Below, in pieces: positions 12,650-22,328 of a DNA stretch of 64,000 nt. Numbering within the stretch: the stretch's first letter is position 1; every line of letters starts with the position of its first letter. This DNA is from Parastagonospora avenae f. sp. tritici 18332-5 (Eukaryota; Ascomycota; Dothideomycetes; Pleosporales; Phaeosphaeriaceae). Under the pieces are notes generated by a model. The model was not told where the DNA came from. It did not search any database and saw only the letters and a program-made list of their open reading frames with translations. Location: the NCBI GenBank assembly GCA_022559985.1, contig JAFJTR010000011.1:588401-652400 (forward strand), in the 5' to 3' direction. Position numbers and translations under genes: made by a program.

Positions 12650-13152
12650 TGTGAATGTAATTTCGTGTACGTTTGCGCCGTAGGATTTTGGTTTAGTGTA
12701 GCAGGCGCTGGTATTGCGTAATTATCGCATCTGAGACTCTGGCGGATTGTGGGGAGGGAGATTTTGTGGTGGACAGGCGTGGCTGAGCTCGCGGTACTTG
12801 TGAAATGTTGTGGCACGGACCAAGTTCGCGCGTGGGGTCACGTCTGGGCAGCTCTTGTCTGCAACTACATTTGCTTGCCAACAAAGTTGAGTAACGTTGC
12901 AATGTACTTCATCAAAGTTTTTGCTTAGGAAAAGAGGCAAACGTGGCACAAAAAAAATCTAGAACATGGGGACAAATGGATTTCATTCCGACTTCATGCT
13001 AACGTCCAACGGGTATCTAAGAAGACCATCAACGTGCTATAGAAAACGGCATTCTTGCCCTAAACGCCGCTCGCAGTGCCATGCTTTCCTGCTATATATC
13101 CAAAGAATACGCTTGTCAATCATAACAATACTGCCTCTTCAGAGTCACGCGA
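12650..13152. other. Upstream region of PRP2
   Basis: This 503-bp space lies between the PRP2 start and the RAD54 stop, both genes being on the minus strand. It must hold the PRP2 promoter and the RAD54 3' end. No gene is visible. Confidence 0.55.
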
Positions 13153-15591
13153 CTAGTGACTGATGTACTGGAACACCGCACTAACATCCCTGAGATCGTT
13201 CGTAGTCTCTTGTCTCAGCAGCAAATCCTGTATCTTCCCAAGCGGACCATTCTCACCGTCGTTGACAAAATGGTTCCATGTACTCGTGTCACCATATAAC
13301 ATCGCTGGTGCCTTGAGAATCTGCCTTCCATCTTCCTTTCTGCATCGCTTACACTTGAAGGTGTCGTGTGTATCGCTCGTGGTGTTGTTGCGGTATTGAA
13401 AGAGTTCTCGCAGGGAATCGAGGGAGAAATGGCGTTCGACATCTTCTGCTGAATCAACAACACATGATGAGAGAGATTGCTTGTGCGATTGACGTTGGAA
13501 GACTTTCTCCTCAATTGTGCCAGTTGTGATGAAGCGGTACACGAAACAGTCCTTCTTCTGCCCATCACGCCACACACGGGCAAGAGCCTGTTGATCAGCT
13601 GCTGGGTTCCAATCGGGATCGAAGAGGACCAGGCGATTGGCGCCGATGAGATTGAGACCACATCCTCCTGCCTTGGATGAAAGCAGGAAGACGAATTCTG
13701 GGCCTTCTGGGTCGTTGAATTTGTCGACTAGTTTTTGGCGCTTGCTTACGTTCATCGTCCCGTCCAGACGAAGGCAGCCGTATCCACGAGATCGGCACAG
13801 TGCCGCGAAAATATCCAGCGTTTGTGTGTAGTTGGAGATAAGAACGATCTTGTCGTTAGTCTCGGCTCGGATGCGCGCGAGCATACGGTCCAGCACCAGC
13901 ATCTTGCCTGAGTACCATACCTTCACCTCACGATCTCGGCCTCTTGCATCCTTCGGTACGAAGTCCTCGGGCAGCGTATGTTCGCAGCCTGGCAAATCTT
14001 GAGGCAGTTCGAGAAGATCGGGGTGGTTGCAGAGCTTCTTGAGCATGCCAATGACTTTGAGCGGCTGCGAGCCTTTGCCACGAAGCAGACTTTGAACGTC
14101 AGGCGATTTGATGAAATGGTTGTACAACTCCTTCTGGAATGGTGCGAGGTTGCAGAACACTACGTGCTCGTACTTGACGGGGAGATACTTGGACAGAATA
14201 TCGTTTGTTCGCCGGATGATGAATTTGTTGACCAAACTCAGTAATTCTGTGAGTCGCTCATTGCCCTTCTTGACGTCTTCATCCGTGCCGTTGGCATCAC
14301 GGCCACGCAGAATTGGAATTTCGTAATGCTTTCGGAATTCCATACGGGTGCCAAGATAATTTGGATTGGCGAAGTTGAGCAAAGCGAAGTATTCCGAGAG
14401 ATCGTTCTGAATAGGTGTACCTGACAGGATCACCCGCCTCTGTACATTGAGACTATTGAGAGCTGTGAAGGTCAAGCTGTCACCGTTCTTCAGACGATGC
14501 CCTTCGTCGCAAAGCATTAGACCAATTTGCGTCTGTCCGAACTCTTGGACATAGAGACGAAGGGTTTCATATGAGACAATCAGAACGGGGCGAACCACCG
14601 ACCGCCCACTTGCAATGGACCACTGTCGTATTTGCTGGATAAGCTCTTCTTTCGATGCCTTTCCGTCGATCGCGAAGGGGGTGACTGCGTCTGGGCCAAG
14701 CCATTTCACCAGTTCGTTGGCCCAATTCCGTACCAGACTGGAGGGACAGGCAATCACACACTTTTGTATCGTCGACTTGCCGGCGTCGGGTGACTGTTTC
14801 AGGAGTGTCCACATGAGCGCAATGCATTGTAACGTCTTGCCAAGACCCATCTCATCTGCCATGATGCAGCCGTTTGCTTTTGGATCGATCATGCCGGTGG
14901 TAGCTCGGTACAGGAACTTGACACCCTCGACTTGATGAGGGCGAAGGACCTTGCTGAGTCTCGGATCAATAACGACTGGCACGCGCGGTCGCTCATCGTC
15001 GACCTTCTTTTTCAAGCCTAGAATTTCTGCCAGACTCTTGTGCACGAGCGGAGCTTCCAGTTCTTTCTTATCCTGCTGGCTGAGCTTCAGCTCCACTTCT
15101 TCTTTTGGAGCAGGTTTATCATCCACGGTTGGATCGTACAACACGATGGCGAACTCGCCGCTTGGATCGTGAAGAGGCCGCGCAACGAATACGGTTCCTA
15201 GTCGCATTCCTAGGAGAGGAGCAGGGCGATTCGCGTTATAGGCGCCAATGTCCTTCTTCAGGAGAGGCACTGAGAACCTTTGCTTGAACAAGGTGTCTCT
15301 GTCCTTTGCCTTGAAGATTGGGAACCTATTCGCGTCTCGAGTCGCCAGCGCTAGGCGGTCGTCGTTTGAGTATGGCTTGTCGCTCTCTCCATCTTCACCA
15401 CCTGCGCCGGAGTAGTCGACCTTCCGTCTCTTTCTAGCGGGCTTTTCTGATACACGAGTTGAAATTGCAGAGCCTGGACACTTGAAGGGCTTGCGAAGAC
15501 TATCTGCCGATTGTGGTGTGCCACCATAGAGACGTGCTGCAGGCTTCGCGGGTGTGCATTCGCCAGCCGCGACAGCCTTTGGGCGATGCAT
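13153..15591 (-). CDS. RAD54: DNA repair and recombination ATPase RAD54
   Basis: SWI2/SNF2-family DNA translocase that works with Rad51 in homologous recombination. A single exon encodes 812 residues, the usual size. The N-terminus is basic and contains the Rad54 segment ATRDANRFPIFKAKDRDTLF at about residues 83-102. Motifs seen are DEMGLGKT at about 246-253, DEGH at about 362-365, LSGTPIQNDLSEYF, and the helicase C-terminal lobe with SSKAGGCGLNL and ARVWRDGQ. After the motor core comes a cysteine pair (CKRCRKEDG) of the Rad54 C-terminal zinc-like element. The DEGH box and that N-terminal segment distinguish it from other SNF2 proteins. The gene is divergent from MRPL19 across 398 bp. Confidence 0.96.
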   Translation of the reverse strand: MHRPKAVAAGECTPAKPAARLYGGTPQSADSLRKPFKCPGSAISTRVSEKPARKRRKVDYSGAGGEDGESDKPYSNDDRLALATRDANRFPIFKAKDRDTLFKQRFSVPLLKKDIGAYNANRPAPLLGMRLGTVFVARPLHDPSGEFAIVLYDPTVDDKPAPKEEVELKLSQQDKKELEAPLVHKSLAEILGLKKKVDDERPRVPVVIDPRLSKVLRPHQVEGVKFLYRATTGMIDPKANGCIMADEMGLGKTLQCIALMWTLLKQSPDAGKSTIQKCVIACPSSLVRNWANELVKWLGPDAVTPFAIDGKASKEELIQQIRQWSIASGRSVVRPVLIVSYETLRLYVQEFGQTQIGLMLCDEGHRLKNGDSLTFTALNSLNVQRRVILSGTPIQNDLSEYFALLNFANPNYLGTRMEFRKHYEIPILRGRDANGTDEDVKKGNERLTELLSLVNKFIIRRTNDILSKYLPVKYEHVVFCNLAPFQKELYNHFIKSPDVQSLLRGKGSQPLKVIGMLKKLCNHPDLLELPQDLPGCEHTLPEDFVPKDARGRDREVKVWYSGKMLVLDRMLARIRAETNDKIVLISNYTQTLDIFAALCRSRGYGCLRLDGTMNVSKRQKLVDKFNDPEGPEFVFLLSSKAGGCGLNLIGANRLVLFDPDWNPAADQQALARVWRDGQKKDCFVYRFITTGTIEEKVFQRQSHKQSLSSCVVDSAEDVERHFSLDSLRELFQYRNNTTSDTHDTFKCKRCRKEDGRQILKAPAMLYGDTSTWNHFVNDGENGPLGKIQDLLLRQETTNDLRDVSAVFQYISH

Positions 15592-15989
15592 CGCGAACGC
15601 GAGGAGGCTATTCGACTCTGGAGAAACTGCGGTGGTGCCTAGGAGCCACGTTGGGAGACGAATCGGTAGACAATTGGAGTGGTCGATTGTAAGTCGGGAT
15701 GTTGATCAATGGTGGCGGAAGTGTGACGCGTTAAACATGCAGGGGCGATCATTGAACGCGCCATCACGTGCTCTTCGCCTCCCCCATGACGCCCACGACG
15801 ATCAACTTTTGCCCCACACATGAGCGGACAGGTCCAGCCTGGAATAATCTACTGCTTTCGGATGCCTCCTGCGCCGTGTGTAGCAGCTAGGTCTTTTTGA
15901 TATCGGTCCGGAAAAACCCATCACCGAGACCCCCGAGCCTTTCTCCGCAAGCGCATGCATCACAGAGCGCATCATCGACAATCATCCCA
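15592..15989. promoter_or_regulatory. Divergent promoter RAD54 / MRPL19
   Basis: This 398-bp interval lies between two divergent start codons and so carries both promoters. No clear TATA box or repeated operator was recognised. Any co-regulation of repair and mitochondrial translation would be speculation. Confidence 0.5.
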
Positions 15990-16576
15990 ATGGCGCGCAA
16001 AGCAATAGCAAAAGATCAAATTGTCAAGCTGATAGTAGGCGCAGGGCAGGCGTCGCCCTCGCCACCCGTCGGTCCCGCATTGGGTAGCAAAGGTGTAAAG
16101 AGCATGGATTTCTGCAAAGTACAAATCACAATTTCAAATCTGCTCCAGCAGTTTGCCTAACTATACCCTAGGAATTCAATGCACGCACAGCACATTATAA
16201 CCCCGGCACACCGATACCCGCGCGTATTACTGTCCGACCCGATCGATCCTTCCATTTCTCGCTTCGCACACCTCCCACGGCGACTCTCCTACTTAGTGCA
16301 GCCGGCGTGCTACCCACCAAGAACAAGGTTCGAGGCGCTGGAAATGTACCGGGACCAATGAACAACCATGACGGTCAAAAGGGCAAGACTAGCACTAGCA
16401 GCCCGACAGTGGGCAATGCGACCAAGGGAACAGTTGGCACAGTTAGCTTGAAGCACGTCTACGAGATCGCAAAGATCAAGCATTCAGAGACTAGGTTGAG
16501 CGGATTGAGTTTGGAAGGTATCGCAAGAAGTGTGGTCGGGCAAGCAGGAAGTCTCGGAGTAGTCATCGTGCCTTAG
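15990..16576 (+). CDS. MRPL19: Mitochondrial large-subunit ribosomal protein uL11m
   Basis: Component of the mitochondrial ribosome stalk base that binds the GTPase-associated rRNA. Exons 15990-16118 and 16172-16576 give 177 residues. The N-terminal domain shows the L11 signature VGPALGSKGV (near residues 26-35) and the joined FCKEFNART segment. The C-terminal rRNA-binding domain follows with an insert of about 20 low-complexity residues (Gly/Ser/Thr-rich) before the conserved VSLKHVYEIAKIK. The protein ends ARSVVGQAGSLGVVIV. The bacterial-like L11 sequence rather than cytosolic uL11 supports a mitochondrial role. There is no obvious cleavable presequence, which is common for this family. Confidence 0.93.
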
Positions 16577-16885
16577 GCTCATGCTCACAGAGCGAATGGC
16601 AGAAGACATGAAGCCGCATATATGACACAGGAAGTCATTTTGAGAGAAAGTGGGCATGCACGAGCTATTACGATTGTGTCAACGAATGGCATTTGGGGCA
16701 GAAAACACGAAAGGTTACAAACGGCTGTTAGTTTTCAGCCATGGGCCACATAAGATGCTGCGTGATTGCATGAAACGGAATGATACTACAGAGCCTGGTG
16801 GAGGCATCGGACCAAGGATTGGCGGCTCGAGCAAAGCAAATACACCCTGTCCGACTTCCGTTCGGTGTGTAGCGCAAGGAAGCGA
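16577..16885. other. Convergent 3' region, MRPL19 and Zn2Cys6 gene
   Basis: This 309-bp space separates two convergent stop codons. It is expected to hold both 3' untranslated regions. I see nothing else in it. Confidence 0.55.
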
Positions 16886-19258
16886 TTACGAGAAACCGTA
16901 GACACCACCCTGCTCTTGAAATTTGAGTTGATGGTCCTTCAAGTCCGCCCAAAGCCTCAACTCTGTCTCTTCGTCCACGCTGCTGGCTGCAGGATCGCTA
17001 GTCTCAGGGCTGACTCGTTCTAGCTTGCTCAGGATGTCCAAGAATTTGTAAAGGTAGTCTTGGTGTTGAAGCGCCACACTACCTTTGCGCTCTTTGGGCA
17101 CTTCGAGCAAAGTTTTCGCAATTGCCCGAATCTTTTGTGTCTGTTGGAACAAGTCGTAAGCATGTGATTGGACTGAGGCCTTGCGAGCTGAAGTGCATAT
17201 TGGTCGGACAGAAAACAAATAGGCCGTCGCCGGCTTTGTGAACAAGGTCAGAGTCTTATAAGTAAACGTAGTGACTTACGAAGGAGTCGCCATTTGGCTC
17301 CATGTTGACCATGTCAATGCTTCCTAGCACCACTAGTAGGTCCTTCACAACTTGCTCGCGTTCCTCTGACATCATCTTCTCCAGGGCATCACTATTGGTA
17401 ATCGATGGCGGCACTATCCTGTCCAAACCGGCAGCTAGTCCTGTAGGCGGGCTATGTAGGTCGGCTTGCTCTTGGGCCTTTGTGAACTTCTCCAGCTGTA
17501 TGAAGTATTTCTCGACGAGGTAAGAGCGTGTCGCAAGATGGCTAGCATAGACATTGGCTTTCTGAATCTCGTAACGTCGCAAGTCTTGAGGTTCGGTACC
17601 AGTAACATTGGCCAGTGCTGGGTCTCTTAAACCCGAAAACTCGGGCATTGGAGGGTAGTATGGCTGTCTTTGCGGAAGGCCGCTCTCTCGCCCAGGTCCC
17701 GGCTGCACCTGCAGAACTTCCGGTATGCTCTCCAGGATCATGCGACAGCGTTCCAGACTCTGCTCGAAGATACGCTGTTGACGATCCCAGTCGAAGATCT
17801 CATCGACGCCGAACGCCATCTCTGCCGTGGCAAGGGAGGAATACGATAAGAAGACGCGTACGTTGAGATTGAAGCCGGTCATCAAAGAGACGACACCGGC
17901 TTGTTGTGGCTGGATCTGATGGGGGAATATGTATAGATCGTCTACTTCAACAGGTAGTGGAGGGAGAGGTTCAGTTGGTGTAGCTGGGGCGATGGTCAAT
18001 TCGCCAAAAGACGCGCCCAGCTGTTGTATAGTCCTGCCAGTCGAATTAGTATATCTGCCGCATTGACCGGTTTGATAGGTGCTTACCGTACGCCGACGAA
18101 GACAGTCCAAAAGACTCTCCGTCCTATCTGCTCCGTGATGTGATCCAGCTTGAACTCCCGCGAGCCGTCGAAGTTGGGTCCGTTTGAGCCCCAAGCGCTT
18201 GGTACGCTGCCAAGGTAGGTATAGCCCTGAGCCTCTGATTTGTGCAGGCCTAACGAGCGGATGATAGTCAGGCACTCGGCGAAGTAGAGGCGAAGCTGCC
18301 GCCACTGGAAGACATAGGCGCCGGTTAGACCCAGGAAGTAGCTCGTACACGCATCATACACGTTCAGAGACGCCCGGTCGAGGTAGCCGGGCCCGCGCGC
18401 CTGGGTGCATACCTCGCGGCATTTGTCGACTAGGGACAGATGTGAGGGATATTCGTAGCGTGTCTGTGTCTTGAGATGGAGGCGAGGCTTGCGCGGGAAG
18501 GAGGCCACAAGTACAGCAATCATGGACGCCAGCAGTGCTAGAAAGGACGGGTTGGTGAAGTCCTCTCGGCGTTCCCATGCCTCGCGGAACGACGGCTCGT
18601 GCGGGAAGGGACACAGCGGGTGGATGTACATGAAGAAGTCGTCGATGAGGGCGTTTATGGTCGGCAGCGGGCAGATGGTCTCGGCAGACAGCTGCTGCGG
18701 ATGGGACGACTGCAGCTGCGCGAGAGCGTGGGCGGCATTGGTGGGAGACTGCGGCGACGACTGGCCAGAATGCGGGTCGCTGTGGTTCAGGCGGCGCTTC
18801 TTGATGTCTTCGGCGTGCCTGTTGGGCGGCCCGCGGCGGCGACTGGGACGGTCAAAGGTGCAGGGGATCTCGAGGGAAATGCAAGCTCGACATGGCGGGC
18901 CCGTCTCGTCGCACTTGACTTTGCGGATGCTGCACGAGTCGCAAGCTTTGCGCAGGCGGTTCGGCTTCTGTTGCTGTTGTTGCTGTTGCTGCAGTGTTGG
19001 TGGCTGTGCCAATGGCGGCAGCGCATGTTGTACGGGCACCCGCTGGTCGTTCAGCGCGTGGTTGGCGTGCAAGGCGTGCGCCTGCAGCACGTCGAGGTTC
19101 TCGATCTTGGTGTAGGGCGGCTCTTGCACGTAGGGCGCGCGCGGTGGTCCCTGAGTGTCGTGGAGCGGCGCATTGGGAGTGGCATTGGGACTGGGCGTCG
19201 CCGGGTAGATGGGCGTGTAATGCGCGTCGCTCGTCGTGGGTGGGTCGGGGTAGCTCAT
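16886..19258 (-). CDS. Zn(II)2Cys6 fungal-specific transcription factor
   Basis: DNA-binding regulator of unknown target. Exons 19258-18087, 18033-17280 and 17140-16886 give 726 residues. A polyglutamine run (about residues 95-102) precedes the binuclear zinc cluster CX2CX6CX6CX2CX6C, which is followed by the basic RPSRRRGPPNRHAE linker. The middle homology region follows, with FFMYIHPLCPFPHEP and the YDACTSYFLGL segment. The C-terminal exon carries TQKIRAIAKTLLEVP. The last intron has three candidate acceptors that all keep frame. I chose the one nearest 17140 because NGDSF joining to TQKIR looks family-like. A second in-frame Met lies 8 codons upstream (19282). Similar regulators act in sugar metabolism or pathogenic switching, but no specific ortholog is claimed. 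Confidence 0.88.
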
Positions 19259-19913
19259 GATATGATGTGTGCTGGGTTGCAAGCAGCCCGATGATAACCC
19301 GTCGCGAGGGATAAGTTAGAAGTCGTTGGAAGCGGCCGCTCGTACAACCCGCATGGGTCAGTCCACAACGAATGGTTTTCGCACGCGCGTCCTGCAATCA
19401 CGCTTAGTTGTAAACATCATCTGCTTGAACATCCGCCTCGTCCGCTCTGTGATGACGCGCGGAGATCTCCGGCGCCAAGACCCCCGATGGTCTGCGCGGT
19501 GCGTGCAGCAGGGAACGCCTGGGGTAGTGTCTCCTAGAAGAGCCCGGGGCTGCTCACAAGACTGGCCTCGCGCCATCGTGCAATGGAAGAGCCGCGTATA
19601 GCATCAGGACGCGTCTTGAATCATCTGGATTCTACTTAAGTGGGTAATAATATACTCGTTGGATATCTGACCATCCCCAGTCATGCACAGCTTAATTCCA
19701 TCCACCCTCAAAAACCGTCTGTCAGTCCGAATCGTCCGACTCTGGCGCATTTCGCACAGGTGGTCGACACGATCGTGTCAATGAGAAATCGAGCACATCG
19801 GACTTCGAGCCAGCATCCACGAACTTGCGCAAACACCACGATATCTGCACGGCTGTTGACTGCTCGTTGCCGAGAGGGTCGACTTGCTTCCCCTTGACAA
19901 CTACAGGAACTAA
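19259..19913. other. Upstream region of the Zn2Cys6 gene
   Basis: This 655-bp space lies between the regulator's start and the stop of the neighbouring F-box-like gene. It is the probable promoter of the regulator. No gene or clear repeat was seen. Confidence 0.5.
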
Positions 19914-21577
19914 TCAGCAAATTACTTCCAAGGCATGCAAATATAAAGACCTACATATGATCTGATTCTGGCTATCTTCACGGTCGTATACCTTGTCGGA
20001 TGCCCCAAAAGCGATGATAGCCAGTTTCGATGTACGGTCCTGCTCCTTTGCAAGGCTTGAGCTACGCTCGAAGCTCTGCTGGGCAATATTAGCCAGCAGG
20101 TGCTCATATATCTTGCGTGGCAGTCTCGTTGAAGAGGGGCTGTTGGTAGGCCACGTAGTGATGTGGAGAGTTACGAGGTTTGGAAGCTTGGCCAGACAGT
20201 TTTCGAAATTGATGAAGCTCTCGTTCTTAGTGCGAATCATGCTCACTTGCGGGAACGCCACAGAGACCTGCTCCAACAGTGGGCAGTCCTTGCAGATTTG
20301 CGAGAATGAGGCATAGTCATACACGAGCTCATCGTCGCAGCTGTCGGGACTGATGCTAGCATGAACATTGAGCTGCTTCAGTGTCTTTCCGTGTCGAACG
20401 ATACTAGAGGAAGACGGCAGACTCTTGGAGTAAGTGAGATCCAAGGCCATGACTTTGATGCCGGAGACGAGACACAGAAACCCATCTAGGGCACCAAGAC
20501 CATCGTTCTCCGTGTTGTCCTCATGTTTAATTTCCAAGGTCTCCAGCTTGTTGGGCAGCTTTGTGCTCTTCGACAGCTCGGCTAACAGAGCATCAGCTCC
20601 AGGACACCCAAAAACACGGATGCTCTTAACCGAGCGGAAGTCGATGAGCTTGCAATAGGTTTCTGCTGCGTAACGCAGTTTAATCTTCTGCAATGTAACC
20701 CGTTTGAGCGCAATTGGAGTGCATTTAGCGAAAGGCTGCATGTGAGCGAACATGGTCGATGTGATAAGTCCAGGCTCTGTCGACGAGTCATGGAGGTTCC
20801 GCTGCGACATAGGCGAATCGAGTTCTTCGAAGCTGGCATGGAGCGTCATCTTCTCCAGCGTCTTGTTCGCCGTGTGTTTCAGGAGGAAATGGCAGAAATC
20901 CAGCACCTCCCGAGTGTCTGGATACAAGCCAATTTTGCGTACGCTCTGGAAGACCTTGTCAAGATCTGGAAGCTTTTCCAGCTCTTCCACAACATCTCTG
21001 TCTAGGGCAATGCTCTCCATCCACTTCATGCGCTGCTGCTTCTTGTACAGTAGGACCAGATTATCACCAGAGAATGGTGACCAAGGGTGCCATGAGAACT
21101 TCTCTAATATATTTTCCGGTAGGAACTCCAGGATCATTCGGATAGCAAAGTCCGCCTGCTGCTGCTGGTTGCATTTGTCTGGGACATCCGCTAGGTACAG
21201 ATCAAGTTTCCTTATATGAGGCAGCCCAATGTTTTTAGGGTTGAGGAAGGCACCAAGGCGCGTATCTTGAGGCGACCCAACATCAAGCGTAACCTCGTAG
21301 TACAACTGGCGGACGGCGATTTGGTGAAGCTGTTTGCAGGCAAGGCAGACGTTACGCAGGTCTGTCGGTCGATTGATCTGGGTATCATGTCAGCTAGGAC
21401 GTCATCAAGCAATTCACGGACTATACGACAAGATGCAATGCGGAGCAGGTTACTGCTACGCCAGTCTCGTCAATAGCAAATTGGATTTGAGGTCCAGGAA
21501 CACCAATGACTTACATGTTGTATGACCAAAGTCTTGAGGTCCACGGAGAGATCCATAAAAGTTAAGCGTGGCGCCAT
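19914..21577 (-). CDS. F-box/LRR-like protein, function unknown
   Basis: Exons 21577-21515 and 21377-19914 give 508 residues. The joined start reads as a degenerate F-box (PTDLRNVCLACKQLHQIAVRQLYYEV), the common opening of fungal F-box proteins that recruit substrates to SCF ubiquitin ligases. The body has repeated leucine-rich segments such as LEKMTLH, LKRVTLQKIKL and LETLEIKH, and LKQLNVHASIS. No catalytic motif is seen. The first intron (137 bp) was fixed by donor GTAAGT and acceptor ACCCAG, with a CTGAC branch-like motif just upstream. The F-box is short and lacks a clear N-terminal Leu-Pro, so its Skp1 binding is uncertain. Substrate and process are unknown. Confidence 0.75.
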
Positions 21578-22328
21578 GCTTGCGACTTTTCCGACAGCAA
21601 CCTGATGGTCTCTGAGGAACCGTAGCTTCTAGATACGCAGCAGATGGCTCTATTAAGGCCCACACGAATGCCAGAATGCTGAAGTTGTTGCCTGGTGGAG
21701 GTATGAGAAAGAGGGTGCCACTGATGCGACCGGTCAGCACAAGCGAGAGCGGTGGAGTGTCGGAGAGCGTTTGTTGAAAGGCAGCCAAAAGTGCAGCTTA
21801 GCTTCAGCCTCACAAACCAGGGTCTAATGCATGCCCCACGCTGGGATTACGCTAGTCGCTTTGGAGAGCTGGGGTAAGCTTGTCGTGGCTCGCCGTAATT
21901 AGTCGCCAAACGGCGATCCCGGTAACGAGAAAGGCACTGGAGGATTGCTTTTCCAGATGCAGGTCTCGTGTGACATGAGCTGCTGAGTAGTCACCAAGCC
22001 CATCACACCTAGGTTCAACTCCAGGCAACATTCCATACAATGTTGTCGGTGGAAGATCTTGTATCAGCAGCGCAGTCGTAGCTCTAGGTCTTCGATATGC
22101 TGCACATACGTCAGCTCCGCCAAGGGCTAGTGTCCGTCTTTTCACAGGGACCATGTCTTTGCAATAGGTTAATTTGGTAAAATCTGGCTAATATGCAATG
22201 CTTTGGAGGACGATCCAAATGTCCACTAGATATATCTCAACATGTTACAAAAGAACGCCGGAAGCCGAACACCTCGCTATGCAGGCAAATGAATCAAGAT
22301 ACGTAAGAATGGGATCAGCCGGCAAGAA
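21578..22328. other. Upstream region of the F-box-like gene
   Basis: This 751-bp space lies between the F-box-like start and the FCP1 stop, both on the minus strand. It presumably contains the promoter of the former. Open frames present are short and unrecognised. Confidence 0.5.

Noticed and set aside
18471..19294. Long plus-strand frames opposite the Zn2Cys6 gene
   Set aside because: They mirror the GC-rich coding exon; the Cys-rich run is the complement of the polyglutamine tract.
22005..22030. GGTTCAACTCC, B-box-like
   Set aside because: No tRNA cloverleaf can be built around it.
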